Shown in pieces: positions 1 to 7,853 of a stretch of DNA of 64,000 bases; the first letter of the stretch is position 1, and each line of letters begins with the position of its first letter. Location: positions 2,046,001 through 2,110,000 of the forward strand of contig NZ_CP084265.1 in assembly GCF_022879595.1 (NCBI RefSeq). Reading direction: 5' to 3'. The stretch is from Caballeronia sp. Lep1P3 (GTDB taxonomy: Bacteria; Pseudomonadota; Gammaproteobacteria; Burkholderiales; Burkholderiaceae). The notes under the pieces were generated by a model. The model had not been told where the DNA came from. It saw only the letters and a list, made by a program, of their open reading frames with translations, and made no database searches. The position numbers were made by a program, and so were the translations under genes.

Positions 1-720
1 ATACTGCTCCGTCGAAAAGCGCTTCGGACGGCGCGGATTCGCGAGGATATCGCCTTCCGAAATGCAGACGCGCGCTTCGTGCGCGGTGAAGTCGTCGGGC
101 GTCATGAACTGCAGCGGATGCGTGGCGACGACCGGCAAGCCGAGCTTCGCCGCGAGCGCGACCGCTTCCAGAATGTACGCCTGCTCGCCGGGCTGCCCGG
201 CGCGCTGCAACTCGATGTAGAACGCGTTCGCAAAGAGCTTCGCCCAGCGCTCGGCGTGACGCTCCGCGCTTGCCGCGTTGCCCGCCGCGAGCGCCATGCC
301 GATGTCGCCCGTCTGCGCGCCGGAGAGCGCGAGCAGGCCTTCGGCCAAGCCCTCTTCCAGCCATTCGACCATCACTTCCGCGCGCCCGCGATACTGGTTC
401 GTGAGCCACGCGCGGCTCAGCAATTCGCAGAGGTTGAGATAGCCGGTCTTGTCGCGCACGAGCAAGAGCAGGCGCGACGGCTTGTCGCGGTCGGCCGGAT
501 TGGTGATCCAGACGTCGCAGCCGGCGATCGGTTTCAAGCCGTTGCCGCGCGCTTCCTTGTAGAAGCGCACGAGGCCGAATGCGTTCGCGAGATCGGTGAG
601 CGCGAGCGCGCCCTGGCCGTCCTCGGCGGCTGCCTTGACGACGTCGTCCAGCCGCACGATGCCGTCGGCGATCGAGAATTCGGAGTGGACGCGGAGATGA
701 ACGAAGCGGGGATCTGACAT
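1..720 (-). CDS. dnaE: DNA polymerase III subunit alpha, N-terminal part (cut by window edge)
   Basis: This is the catalytic polymerase subunit of the replicative DNA polymerase III holoenzyme. Only the first 240 codons lie here and the reading frame runs off base 1. The reverse-strand translation starts MSDPRFVHLRVHSEFSIADG, which is the start of the N-terminal PHP domain of DnaE, and continues with PHP-type segments such as LTDLANAFGLVRFYKEA, GCDVWI and a late THPLQFMTPDD. The ATG is at 718-720. It is divergent from trhO, with about 220 bp between them holding both promoters. The family assignment is firm. Full length and C-terminal integrity cannot be judged. Confidence 0.95.
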   Translation of the reverse strand, partial: MSDPRFVHLRVHSEFSIADGIVRLDDVVKAAAEDGQGALALTDLANAFGLVRFYKEARGNGLKPIAGCDVWITNPADRDKPSRLLLLVRDKTGYLNLCELLSRAWLTNQYRGRAEVMVEWLEEGLAEGLLALSGAQTGDIGMALAAGNAASAERHAERWAKLFANAFYIELQRAGQPGEQAYILEAVALAAKLGLPVVATHPLQFMTPDDFTAHEARVCISEGDILANPRRPKRFSTEQY

Positions 721-944
721 GGCGATATTGTACATGCGGGCTGTCGCGAAAAAGCCCGGCGCGGCCGCATTGGCCGAACGGATAAGGCGCTCGCGGCTCT
801 CGAAATTGAGCGTGCGCAAGGCCGCGCGCACCGCGTCGGCCGGGCGGCGGAAAAGCGCGCGCCGTTTGCGGGATAATACGGTCTTTGCGCGGCGCCCTGC
901 TGCTGCCGCCGTTCACGTTTTCAGCGTTTCACCCGCATCCGATC

Positions 945-1808
945 ATGAGCATATTGAACCTTTCCGCCTACAAATTCGTCACCATCGAAGACGGCGCCGC
1001 GTGGCGCCCGCTCGTCACCGAACGCTGCAACGCGCTCGGCCTCAAGGGCACGATCCTGCTGGCGCCGGAAGGCATCAACCTGTTCATCGCCGGTCCGATT
1101 CGCGAAGTGCGCGAGTTCATCGACTACATTCGCACCGATGCCCTCTTCGGCGGCCGCTTCGCCGACTTGCAGTTCAAGGAAAGCCTGTCGGAAACACAGC
1201 CTTTTCGCCGCATGCTCGTGCGGCTCAAGCGCGAAATCATCACGATGAAAAAGCCCGCGATCAAGCCGGAACTGGGCCGCGCGCCGGTCGTCGATGCACC
1301 GACGCTCAAAAGCTGGCTGGATCGGGGTCACGACGACGAAGGCCGTCCGGTCGTCATGCTCGACACGCGCAATGCGTTCGAAGTCGATGTCGGCACCTTC
1401 GACAACGCGCTCGATTACCGCATCGCGAAGTTCAGCGAGTTTCCGGAAGTCATCGAGCAAAACCGCGCGGACCTGGAAGGCAAGACGATCGTATCGTTCT
1501 GCACGGGCGGAATTCGCTGCGAGAAGGCCGCAATTCACATGAAGGAAGTGGGCATCGAGCATGTTTATCAACTCGAAGGCGGCATTCTCAAGTACTTCGA
1601 GGAAGTGGGCGGCGCGCATTACACCGGCGAGTGCTTCGTGTTCGATTACCGCACCGCGCTCGATCCGAACCTTCAGCCTACGTCGACTGCGCAATGCTTC
1701 GGATGTCGCGCGGTCGTGAGCGCGGAAGACCAGAAATCGCCGCATTACACGCCGGGCGAGACCTGCCCCGCGTGCCATCCCGACGCGAAGGTCGGCCAGG
1801 CGGCATGA
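945..1808 (+). CDS. trhO: tRNA uridine(34) hydroxylase, rhodanese-like (TrhO/YceA family)
   Basis: The family carries out oxygen-dependent hydroxylation of uridine 34 in tRNA, the first step towards 5-(carboxy)methoxyuridine. The 287-residue product begins [17 protein letters not shown], has the N-terminal acylphosphatase-like half of YceA proteins and a rhodanese domain with the active-site loop [11 protein letters not shown]; the catalytic Cys is about residue 186. A C-terminal cysteine-rich tail (CFGC...CPACH) is also present, as in longer family members. I chose the ATG at 945 because the upstream in-frame extension is not family-like. gluQ follows 10 bp downstream in the same direction, so the two are probably cotranscribed, both being tRNA-modification genes. 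Confidence 0.93.
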   Translation: MSILNLSAYKFVTIEDGAAWRPLVTERCNALGLKGTILLAPEGINLFIAGPIREVREFIDYIRTDALFGGRFADLQFKESLSETQPFRRMLVRLKREIITMKKPAIKPELGRAPVVDAPTLKSWLDRGHDDEGRPVVMLDTRNAFEVDVGTFDNALDYRIAKFSEFPEVIEQNRADLEGKTIVSFCTGGIRCEKAAIHMKEVGIEHVYQLEGGILKYFEEVGGAHYTGECFVFDYRTALDPNLQPTSTAQCFGCRAVVSAEDQKSPHYTPGETCPACHPDAKVGQAA

Positions 1809-1818
1809 GCCGCATCGC

Positions 1819-2703
1819 ATGGCGCACCGCATGACGTATCGCGGCCGCTTCGCGCCTTCGCCCACCGGCCCGCTGCACGCGGGCTCGCTCGTGAGCGCGC
1901 TTGCCAGTTACTTCGATGCGCGCGCGCACGGCGGAAGCTGGATCGTGCGGATCGAAGATGTCGATGCACCGCGCACGGTGCCGGGCGCCGCCGACGCTAT
2001 CCTCGCGACGCTCACGCGTTTCGGCATGCATTGCGACGAGCCGCCCGTGTGGCAGAGCCAGCGCGACGACGCCTACGCTCGCGCCTTCGCGCAGTTGCAG
2101 GCGCGCGGGCTCGTGTATCCGTGCGGCTGCACGCGGCGCGAGATTGCCGACTCGCTCGTTCACGCACACGCGCGCCATGCGACGCTCGCGTATCCCGGAA
2201 CGTGCCGAACCGGATTGCATGGCCGCGAAGCGCGCGCATGGCGGCTGCGCGTGCCGGAAGGCGACGCGGCGCGCATTGCGTTCGTTGACCGCTGGCAAGG
2301 GCCGCAGTCGCAGAATTTGGCGACCGAAGTCGGCGATTTCGCGTTGAAGCGTGCCGATGGCTTGTGGGCGTATCAACTGGCCGTCGTCGTCGATGATGCC
2401 GACGCCGGCATCACGCATATCGTGCGCGGCGCGGACCTGCTGGATTCGACCGCGCGCCAAATCCACCTTCAGCGGTGTCTCGACGTGCCGACGCCGTCCT
2501 ATCTGCACGTCCCGGTCGTGAACAACGACGCCGGCGAGAAGCTTAGCAAACAGACGGGCGCCGCGCCGCTCGATGCGCTCGTCCCGCTCGACGCGCTCAC
2601 GGCAGCCGCGCGGCATCTCGGCATCGAGGCACCGGCGGCGCGTTCGCTCGATGCGTTCTACGCCACGGCGACTGCGGCGTGGGCGATGCGCTTCCCGCGC
2701 TGA
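1819..2703 (+). CDS. gluQ: Glutamyl-Q tRNA(Asp) synthetase
   Basis: This paralogue of glutamyl-tRNA synthetase lacks the anticodon-binding domain and glutamylates the queuosine base at position 34 of tRNA(Asp). The 294-residue product has the class I signature region [13 protein letters not shown] near residue 10, cysteine pairs for zinc binding ([10 protein letters not shown] and YPGTCR) and the KMSKS-like loop KLSKQTG near residue 240. Its length fits GluQRS (about 290-310) and rules out full-length GltX. Start could be 1819 or the in-frame ATG at 1831; neither has a strong ribosome site, and translational coupling to trhO is possible. A bidirectional hairpin terminator follows. Confidence 0.94.
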   Translation: MAHRMTYRGRFAPSPTGPLHAGSLVSALASYFDARAHGGSWIVRIEDVDAPRTVPGAADAILATLTRFGMHCDEPPVWQSQRDDAYARAFAQLQARGLVYPCGCTRREIADSLVHAHARHATLAYPGTCRTGLHGREARAWRLRVPEGDAARIAFVDRWQGPQSQNLATEVGDFALKRADGLWAYQLAVVVDDADAGITHIVRGADLLDSTARQIHLQRCLDVPTPSYLHVPVVNNDAGEKLSKQTGAAPLDALVPLDALTAAARHLGIEAPAARSLDAFYATATAAWAMRFPR

Positions 2704-2731
2704 CCGCCGCGGGGATTCTTCGATCGCCACG

Positions 2732-2760
2732 AAAAGGCAGCCGCTTCGGGCTGCCTTTTT
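2732..2760. terminator. Bidirectional Rho-independent terminator between gluQ and rhlE
   Basis: Arms AAAAGGCAGCC and GGCTGCCTTTTT enclose a 6-nt GCTTCG loop. The stem has A-tracts on the left and T-tracts on the right, so it can end transcription from both convergent genes. Confidence 0.85.
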
Positions 2761-2778
2761 GCTTTCACGCACAAGCCG

Positions 2779-4260
2779 TCAGGACGTCTTACGCGGCATC
2801 CCAAGACCGCCGAGCAGCGCCGCGAGCGGCTGCTTGGGCGCGCTCTTGCGCTCAGGCTCGGCCGTCTCCTCGTGACGCTTAAGCGCGGACGGCGAAGGTT
2901 CGTAGGGTTTCAGGAAGAACTCGTCGACAGGCTGCTGACGTCCGCGCGGCCGGTCATACGAACTCGACGTGCGGCGCCGCGAACCCGCGTCGTCGCGCGC
3001 GCCGTGACGATGCTCGGAGCGCTCGCTGCGCGCCGGGCGCTCGTCGCGGCGCGAAGCGTCGCGGTGCACGCGCGTGGCGACCTCGAGCGTCTCGACCTCG
3101 AGCGGGCGCTTGATCAGCTTTTCGATGTCCGCGAGCTGCTTGCGCTCGTTGGGGCTGCACAGCGACAACGCGTCGCCCGACGCGCCCGCGCGCCCCGTCC
3201 GCCCGATGCGGTGCACGTAATCTTCGGCGTTGAACGGCAAGTCGAAGTTGATGACCGCCGGCAGCTCCGCGATATCGAGGCCGCGCGCGGCGACGTCCGT
3301 GGCGACGAGCGCCTCGATCTCGCCGCGCTTGAAGGCGTCGAGCGCCTGCATGCGCTCGCTTTGCGTGCGGTCGCCGTGGATCGCGGTGGCCACGATGCCG
3401 TCGCGCTCCAGTACGCGCGCGAGGCGGCTCGCGCCGATCTTGCTGTTGCAGAACACGATGACCTGCTTCAACTCGCGCTCGCGGATGAGCTGCGCGACCG
3501 CGCCCGACTTGTCGCTCTCGTGCACCTCGTAGACGATCTGGCGCACGTTGGTCGCCGTGGAATTGCTGCGCGCGACCTCGATCGTCTGCGGGTTGCGCAG
3601 ATACGTCGCGGCGAGCTTCTTGATTTCCGGCGAAAACGTCGCGGAAAAGAGCAGCGTCTGGCGTTCCTTCGGCAGCAGATTCAGGATGCGCTGCAGATCC
3701 GGCAGGAAGCCCATGTCGAGCATGCGATCCGCTTCGTCGAGAACGAGCATCTGCACCTGGCCGAGATTGAGCGTCTTTTGCTGGACGTGGTCGAGCAGGC
3801 GGCCCGGCGTCGCGATCAGGATTTCGACGCCCCGGCGCAGCGCTTCGGACTGCGGGTTCATGTCGACGCCGCCGAACACGACGGTGCTGCGCAGCGGCGT
3901 GTGTTTCGAGTAGGTCTGGACGTTCGCGGCGACCTGATCGGCGAGTTCGCGCGTCGGCGTGAGCATCAGCGCGCGCACCGGATGACGCGCGGGCGACGCG
4001 CTCGTATTGGCGTTCGGCAGCAGACGCTGGATGATCGGCAGCGAGAAGCTGGCCGTCTTGCCGGTGCCGGTCTGAGCCGCGCCCATCACGTCGCGGCCCG
4101 AGAGCACCACGGGAATCGCTTGCGCCTGAATCGGCGTGGGCGTGGTGTAGCCGGACTCGCGCACCGCCTTGAGAATGTCGGGGGCCAGGCCGAACTGATC
4201 GAACGTCGGCGCGGCCGTGGCTTCTTCGGTGGACGTGTTCGGGGCGACGGAATCAGACAT
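2779..4260 (-). CDS. rhlE: DEAD-box ATP-dependent RNA helicase, RhlE type
   Basis: An ATP-driven RNA-remodelling helicase acting in ribosome assembly and RNA turnover. The 493-residue protein shows all DEAD-box motifs in order: Q motif (FDQFGLAPDIL...TPIQ), motif I AQTGTGKT at about 62-69, PTRELA, motif II VLDEADRMLDMG, SAT (LFSATF), and motif VI HRIGRTGRAG. After about residue 385 comes a low-complexity, Arg-rich tail with RHRD/RSER runs, the RNA-binding extension typical of RhlE proteins. It is convergent with gluQ and has a long non-coding leader of about 450 bp upstream. RhlE is the best subfamily match; other RhlE paralogues usually exist in such genomes. Confidence 0.92.
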   Translation of the reverse strand: MSDSVAPNTSTEEATAAPTFDQFGLAPDILKAVRESGYTTPTPIQAQAIPVVLSGRDVMGAAQTGTGKTASFSLPIIQRLLPNANTSASPARHPVRALMLTPTRELADQVAANVQTYSKHTPLRSTVVFGGVDMNPQSEALRRGVEILIATPGRLLDHVQQKTLNLGQVQMLVLDEADRMLDMGFLPDLQRILNLLPKERQTLLFSATFSPEIKKLAATYLRNPQTIEVARSNSTATNVRQIVYEVHESDKSGAVAQLIRERELKQVIVFCNSKIGASRLARVLERDGIVATAIHGDRTQSERMQALDAFKRGEIEALVATDVAARGLDIAELPAVINFDLPFNAEDYVHRIGRTGRAGASGDALSLCSPNERKQLADIEKLIKRPLEVETLEVATRVHRDASRRDERPARSERSEHRHGARDDAGSRRRTSSSYDRPRGRQQPVDEFFLKPYEPSPSALKRHEETAEPERKSAPKQPLAALLGGLGMPRKTS

Positions 4261-4716
4261 GGTGACTATGTTGGCTTTCGCTAAAAGTCCGCTCGATGCG
4301 GCGCGCGTGAGGATCGCCCGGATGGTGCGGTCGTTTCACGCGTATGTGTTTCGGTGTCGCGCAATGTGCCGCGACGCAATGTGCAAGAGGTCCGGCGGCC
4401 GGCGTTCGTGACGGTGTCTCTTTCGGTCCGCCCGCTGGCGGTTCACTCGGGACCGGCCCGGTTCGCGTTCCGATGGAACACCGGTTCGATGACGTTTTCA
4501 AGACATCGGCGCCCGATGCCGCCAGTGCGGCGCAATCGGCGCGCCACCGCTCGCTCGACGTGACGGGCGATGCGCGCGAACGTTGGCGATTCACTGCGGG
4601 AAAGCCGCACATTGTAGCACCGCCCGCCAAAGCGCTCCGGCGCTCGCGAGCGCTCGCGCGTGTCTTCCGGCGCCCGCGCCAGTCGACCCGCGCGACGGCA
4701 TGGCGTCGACTGCCGG
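4261..4716. other. 456-bp non-coding interval upstream of rhlE
   Basis: I see no convincing gene here; the open frames across it lack ribosome sites and read as compositional shadows. It should hold the promoter and leader of rhlE on the reverse strand and the 3' end of the lipoprotein/MliC unit. A near-direct repeat GCAATGTGC occurs twice around 4362-4384, of unknown meaning. No clean terminator hairpin is visible. Confidence 0.5.
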
Positions 4717-5091
4717 CTAATCCGTGCGAGCGTGGCAATCGGCGAGCAAAGGCGGCGAATTCTTCGCGGCCATTTCGTCGTAGAGATTGGCGTCGGGGCC
4801 TTTGGTCCACCATGTGTATTGATCGGCGACGTACCGGGCGCCCGACCCGGCGATCACGTTCACGAAAAGCAGCTTGCGCCCGTCGACGGTCAGCGCGGCG
4901 AAGCTCTGCCGATTGCGCGTGTTCGTGTATTGCACGGACACGGTCTTGCCGTCCTTGCAGTCGTAGCGCGTGGTTTGCGTCGACGCGGTCTGCACCTGCG
5001 GGACGGTGAGCGGCATCGCGACCGCCGTCGAAAGGGGCAGCGCGGCCGCTGCGGCCATTGCGCTCACCGGCAGCGCGAGAAGCTTTTTCAT
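4717..5091 (-). CDS. MliC-family lysozyme inhibitor (exported)
   Basis: Predicted periplasmic protein that blocks C-type lysozyme, protecting peptidoglycan from host or predator lysozyme. The 124-residue product has a signal peptide (MKKLLALPVSAMAAAA... ending near AVA), no lipobox Cys, then the MliC domain: YDCKDGKTVSVQYTN, then DGRKLLFVNV, DQYTWW, and a closing C in LLADCHA. Two in-frame starts exist, 5103 and 5091. The AAGG ribosome site directly abuts the first ATG but sits 12 nt before the second, so I prefer 5091. The gene follows a small lipoprotein gene by about 40 bp, suggesting one envelope-stress or defence transcript. Confidence 0.82.
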   Translation of the reverse strand: MKKLLALPVSAMAAAAALPLSTAVAMPLTVPQVQTASTQTTRYDCKDGKTVSVQYTNTRNRQSFAALTVDGRKLLFVNVIAGSGARYVADQYTWWTKGPDANLYDEMAAKNSPPLLADCHARTD

Positions 5092-5134
5092 CGTTGAGTT
5101 CATCCTTCGTCGATACGTGCGCCGCGACAGGCGA

Positions 5135-5305
5135 TCAAGGATCGATGACATCGGCGCAGGCGTCGGTGGGCGCCGCGGCGACATGACCGACCACCGGCAC
5201 GATCTTGAGCCCCGCCGACGCGATACGGCAGGGAGCGGCCGCGAGCCCGCAGCCTGAAAGTCCAACGCATGCCGCGACGAGCGCGGCCAACCCTAATCGT
5301 TTCAT
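5135..5305 (-). CDS. Small lipoprotein (DUF6726-like), 56 aa
   Basis: A short gene encoding MKRLGLAALVAACVGLSGCG followed by about 36 residues ending ADVIDP. The lipobox LSGC gives a Cys that would be lipidated after signal peptidase II cleavage, leaving a mature peptide of about 38 residues with two further Cys. The ribosome site AGGAG lies 6 nt before the ATG. It is first in a two-gene unit with the MliC-like inhibitor. The family resembles small lipoproteins annotated DUF6726 in Burkholderia, whose function is not known; the domain number is from memory. Confidence 0.75.
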   Translation of the reverse strand: MKRLGLAALVAACVGLSGCGLAAAPCRIASAGLKIVPVVGHVAAAPTDACADVIDP

Positions 5306-5324
5306 CTCTTGCTCCTGTCGGCCA

Positions 5325-5510
5325 GAGTCAGCGCGTTAGCGCCCGCTCTGGCGCCATGCAGCGCGGTCGCGCCAAGGTTAGCGCTTCGGCGCTTCCTCTG
5401 GCGCCATGCAAGGCGGTCGCGCCAGAATTGGCGCTTTGGCGCTCAGTCGGTCCCATGCAAAAAGGTCGACCGAGTGATTAGCGCCCGCTCCGGCCACATG
5501 CAGCCGGGAA
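5325..5510. repeat. Tandem array of ~50-bp hairpin repeats (three full units plus a short fourth)
   Basis: The motif CCATGCA recurs at 5354, 5404 and 5453, with a variant at 5496, giving steps of 50, 49 and 43 bp. Each unit has a TTAGCGC or TTGGCGC lead, a left arm, CCATGCA, 3-5 variable bases, GGTC, then a complementary right arm. Arms differ but keep pairing: TGGCGC/GCGCCA, TCTGGCGC/GCGCCAGA, TCGGTC/GACCGA, and CCGGC/GCCGG. A partial right half (GTCGGCCAGAG) lies just upstream at about 5317. The array sits between the purT 3' end and the lipoprotein start, both on the reverse strand, so it would be transcribed in a leader or trailer. Confidence 0.8.
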
Positions 5511-5539
5511 GACCCGCCTCCAATCTACAACCGCCTCGC

Positions 5540-6787
5540 TCACTTCGTCGAGACGGGCCGCACTTTCGATGCCGCCAGCTTCGCGCGCTCACGCGCCTCG
5601 GCCGTATCGACGCCTGTTGCAACCGCCACGCCCATCCGACGCTTCACGAAACTCTCCGGTTTGCCGAAGAGCCGCACATCCGCGCCCGGCACCGCGAGCG
5701 CCTCGCGAACGCCTTCGAATTCGATCCCCGCCTCGTCGATGCCGCCGTAAATCACTGCCGACGCGCCCGGCGTGCTCAGCGACGTGTCGACCGGCAGGCC
5801 GAGAATCGCGCGGGCGTGAAGCTCGAACTCGGAGAAGCGCTGCGTGGCGAGCGTCACGAGACCGGTGTCGTGCGGCCGCGGACTCACTTCCGAGAACCAC
5901 ACGTCGTCGCCGCGCACGAAAAGCTCCACGCCAAAAAGACCGCGTCCGCCGAGCGCCGTCGTCACTTTTTCGGCCACGTCGCGCGCCCTGGCGAGCGCGG
6001 CGGCGCTCATCACCTGCGGCTGCCACGATTCGACGTAATCGCCCGCCACCTGCAAGTGGCCGATCGGTTCGCAGAAATACGTCGCGGTCGCGCCCGTCGC
6101 GGGATCGGCGGCGCGCACGGTGAGTTGCGTGATCTCGTATTCGAAGTCGATGAAGCCCTCGACGATCACGCGCCCGTGATTCACGCGCCCGCCCGCCATC
6201 GCGTAAGCCCATGCCGGCTCGACGTCGGCCTCGCTTCTGAGTACCGACTGGCCCTTGCCCGACGACGACATCACCGGCTTCACGACGCATGGGAAACCGA
6301 TGTTCGCGACGGCCGCCTTCATTTCGTCGAGCGACTGCGCGAAGGCATACGGCGATGTCGGCAAGCCGAGCGTTTCGGCGGCGAGCCGGCGAATGCCTTC
6401 GCGGTTCATCGTGAGTTGCGTCGCGCGCGCGGTCGGGATGACGGTCGCCGCGCCCGACGCCTCGATTTCCGCAAGCGCGTCCGTGGCGATGGCTTCGATC
6501 TCCGGCACGATCAGATGCGGCTTCTCGGCGTCGACGAGCGCGCGCAACGCGGCGGCGTCCGTCATGTCGATGACGTGCGCGCGATGCGCCACCTGATGCC
6601 CCGGCGCGTTCGCATACCGGTCCACGGCGATCACTTCGACGCCCAGCCGTTGCAGCGCGATGATGACTTCCTTGCCGAGCTCGCCCGCGCCCAGCAGCAT
6701 GACGCGCGTGGCGTGAGAAGAAAGCGGCGTGCCGATGCGCGATGCCGTGTCGTTCGCTGCGTTGCTGCCCGGTTCCTGCGTCTGCAT
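5540..6787 (-). CDS. purT: Formate-dependent phosphoribosylglycinamide formyltransferase 2
   Basis: PurT makes formyl-GAR from GAR, formate and ATP in purine synthesis, bypassing folate-dependent PurN. The 415-residue product has the ATP-grasp layout: an N-terminal [12 protein letters not shown] nucleotide motif, then [29 protein letters not shown], and the late [23 protein letters not shown] metal/ATP-binding segment (given in part: [10 protein letters not shown]). I chose ATG 6787 because GGAG lies at proper spacing before it; an upstream in-frame ATG at 6835 has no such support. It is divergent from the META-domain lipoprotein gene. Confidence 0.94.
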   Translation of the reverse strand: MQTQEPGSNAANDTASRIGTPLSSHATRVMLLGAGELGKEVIIALQRLGVEVIAVDRYANAPGHQVAHRAHVIDMTDAAALRALVDAEKPHLIVPEIEAIATDALAEIEASGAATVIPTARATQLTMNREGIRRLAAETLGLPTSPYAFAQSLDEMKAAVANIGFPCVVKPVMSSSGKGQSVLRSEADVEPAWAYAMAGGRVNHGRVIVEGFIDFEYEITQLTVRAADPATGATATYFCEPIGHLQVAGDYVESWQPQVMSAAALARARDVAEKVTTALGGRGLFGVELFVRGDDVWFSEVSPRPHDTGLVTLATQRFSEFELHARAILGLPVDTSLSTPGASAVIYGGIDEAGIEFEGVREALAVPGADVRLFGKPESFVKRRMGVAVATGVDTAEARERAKLAASKVRPVSTK

Positions 6788-7077
6788 GCGTGCTCCAGAT
6801 CGAATCGTTGCGTGCGGTTTTCGAGGGCATCGCAAAGCCGCTCGCGAGGCCGGAAACGCCCGAAAACCAGAGTTCGCGGCGATGTTAACACGCTAGCCGC
6901 GCGCCTCACTCCTCTGCCATCCGGTCTATTGACAAGTGCATCGATTCGCGCATGCGGCGGGGATCGTCGCCACTTTGCCGCCGCGCAGGGCACCGATCAT
7001 TTTGTTGCATCTCGAAGCTGGACAAATCGTAGGACGCGTGCGGTACCCTTACGCTTTCGCCCGCTTCAGGATCGTCG

Positions 7078-7653
7078 ATGTCCCTGCACTTCCCTCGCAT
7101 GTCCTGCATGTTTTCCTCGCGCTCGTCGTCGTTCATGCGCCCGCGTCAATCGCTCGCTCTTACTGCGGGCGCGGCCATCGTCGCGGCGAGCCTCGTGAGC
7201 GCGTGCGCCATGCCCCGGCATTCCGACGCGAGCGCGCCGCCGACCGATCCGTACAACCCCGCCGCCACGCAGTTGCTCGACGACACGCAGTGGCAACTGA
7301 CCGACTGGACCGACGCGAACGGCCAGCCGCGCGCGGTTCCATACGGCGCGGAGGGCGGCGAGCCGCTGACGCTGGTTTTCTCGACGGAGAGCGGCCATCG
7401 GCGCGCGAGCGGGTTCTCCGGCTGCAATCGCTTCGCGGGGGCTTACGACCTGAAGGACGGCCAGCTCGCCCTGCGCCCGCTCGCCGGCACGCGCATGGCC
7501 TGCGCGTCAGGGATTGGCAGCGCGCTCGAGCGGCCTTATCTCGACGGCCTCGCCCACGTAGCGAAAAGCGGCGTGCAGATGAACCCGCCGCAATCGCTTC
7601 GACTCACGCTGGACGACGGCGCGGTGCTGACCTTCGCGCGGCGGGACAAGTAG
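7078..7653 (+). CDS. META-domain (HslJ-like) lipoprotein
   Basis: Outer-envelope lipoprotein with one META domain (DUF306), the fold of the E. coli heat-shock protein HslJ; its biochemical role is not established. The 191-residue protein has a hydrophobic signal and lipobox VSAC near residue 43, then LLDDTQWQLTDW, LVFSTESGHRRASGFSGCNRF and LAGTRMAC, which are typical META landmarks with the conserved GCNRF. The start at 7078 has AGGA about 7 nt upstream; an internal ATG at 7135 would shorten the signal peptide but has no ribosome site. A monocistronic gene between purT and ftsK. Confidence 0.85.
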   Translation: MSLHFPRMSCMFSSRSSSFMRPRQSLALTAGAAIVAASLVSACAMPRHSDASAPPTDPYNPAATQLLDDTQWQLTDWTDANGQPRAVPYGAEGGEPLTLVFSTESGHRRASGFSGCNRFAGAYDLKDGQLALRPLAGTRMACASGIGSALERPYLDGLAHVAKSGVQMNPPQSLRLTLDDGAVLTFARRDK

Positions 7654-7853
7654 GCGCACGGCACCGCTTGTTTGAGCGCGGCTCGCTCGCGCCAAGTGTT
7701 GCGCGCTCGCGCCAGCCGCGTCGGCTTCATTCGACACCCGTTAAACTGCTCGTTCGATACATGCGATGAGCCCGGTCCGCAGACGCTGCGAGCCGCCGGG
7801 CCGCCGTCTCATCCGTCTTCATCGTCTCACCCAACCTTGGTTCGGTCCTTAGC

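Noticed and set aside
2872..4284. A 470-codon forward open frame antisense to rhlE
   Set aside because: Composition shadow; the reverse strand carries a complete DEAD-box helicase.
7655..7740. CGCGCC-rich stretch between the META lipoprotein and ftsK resembling the hairpin array
   Set aside because: Only short matches; the CCATGCA loop motif is missing, so it is not counted as another unit.
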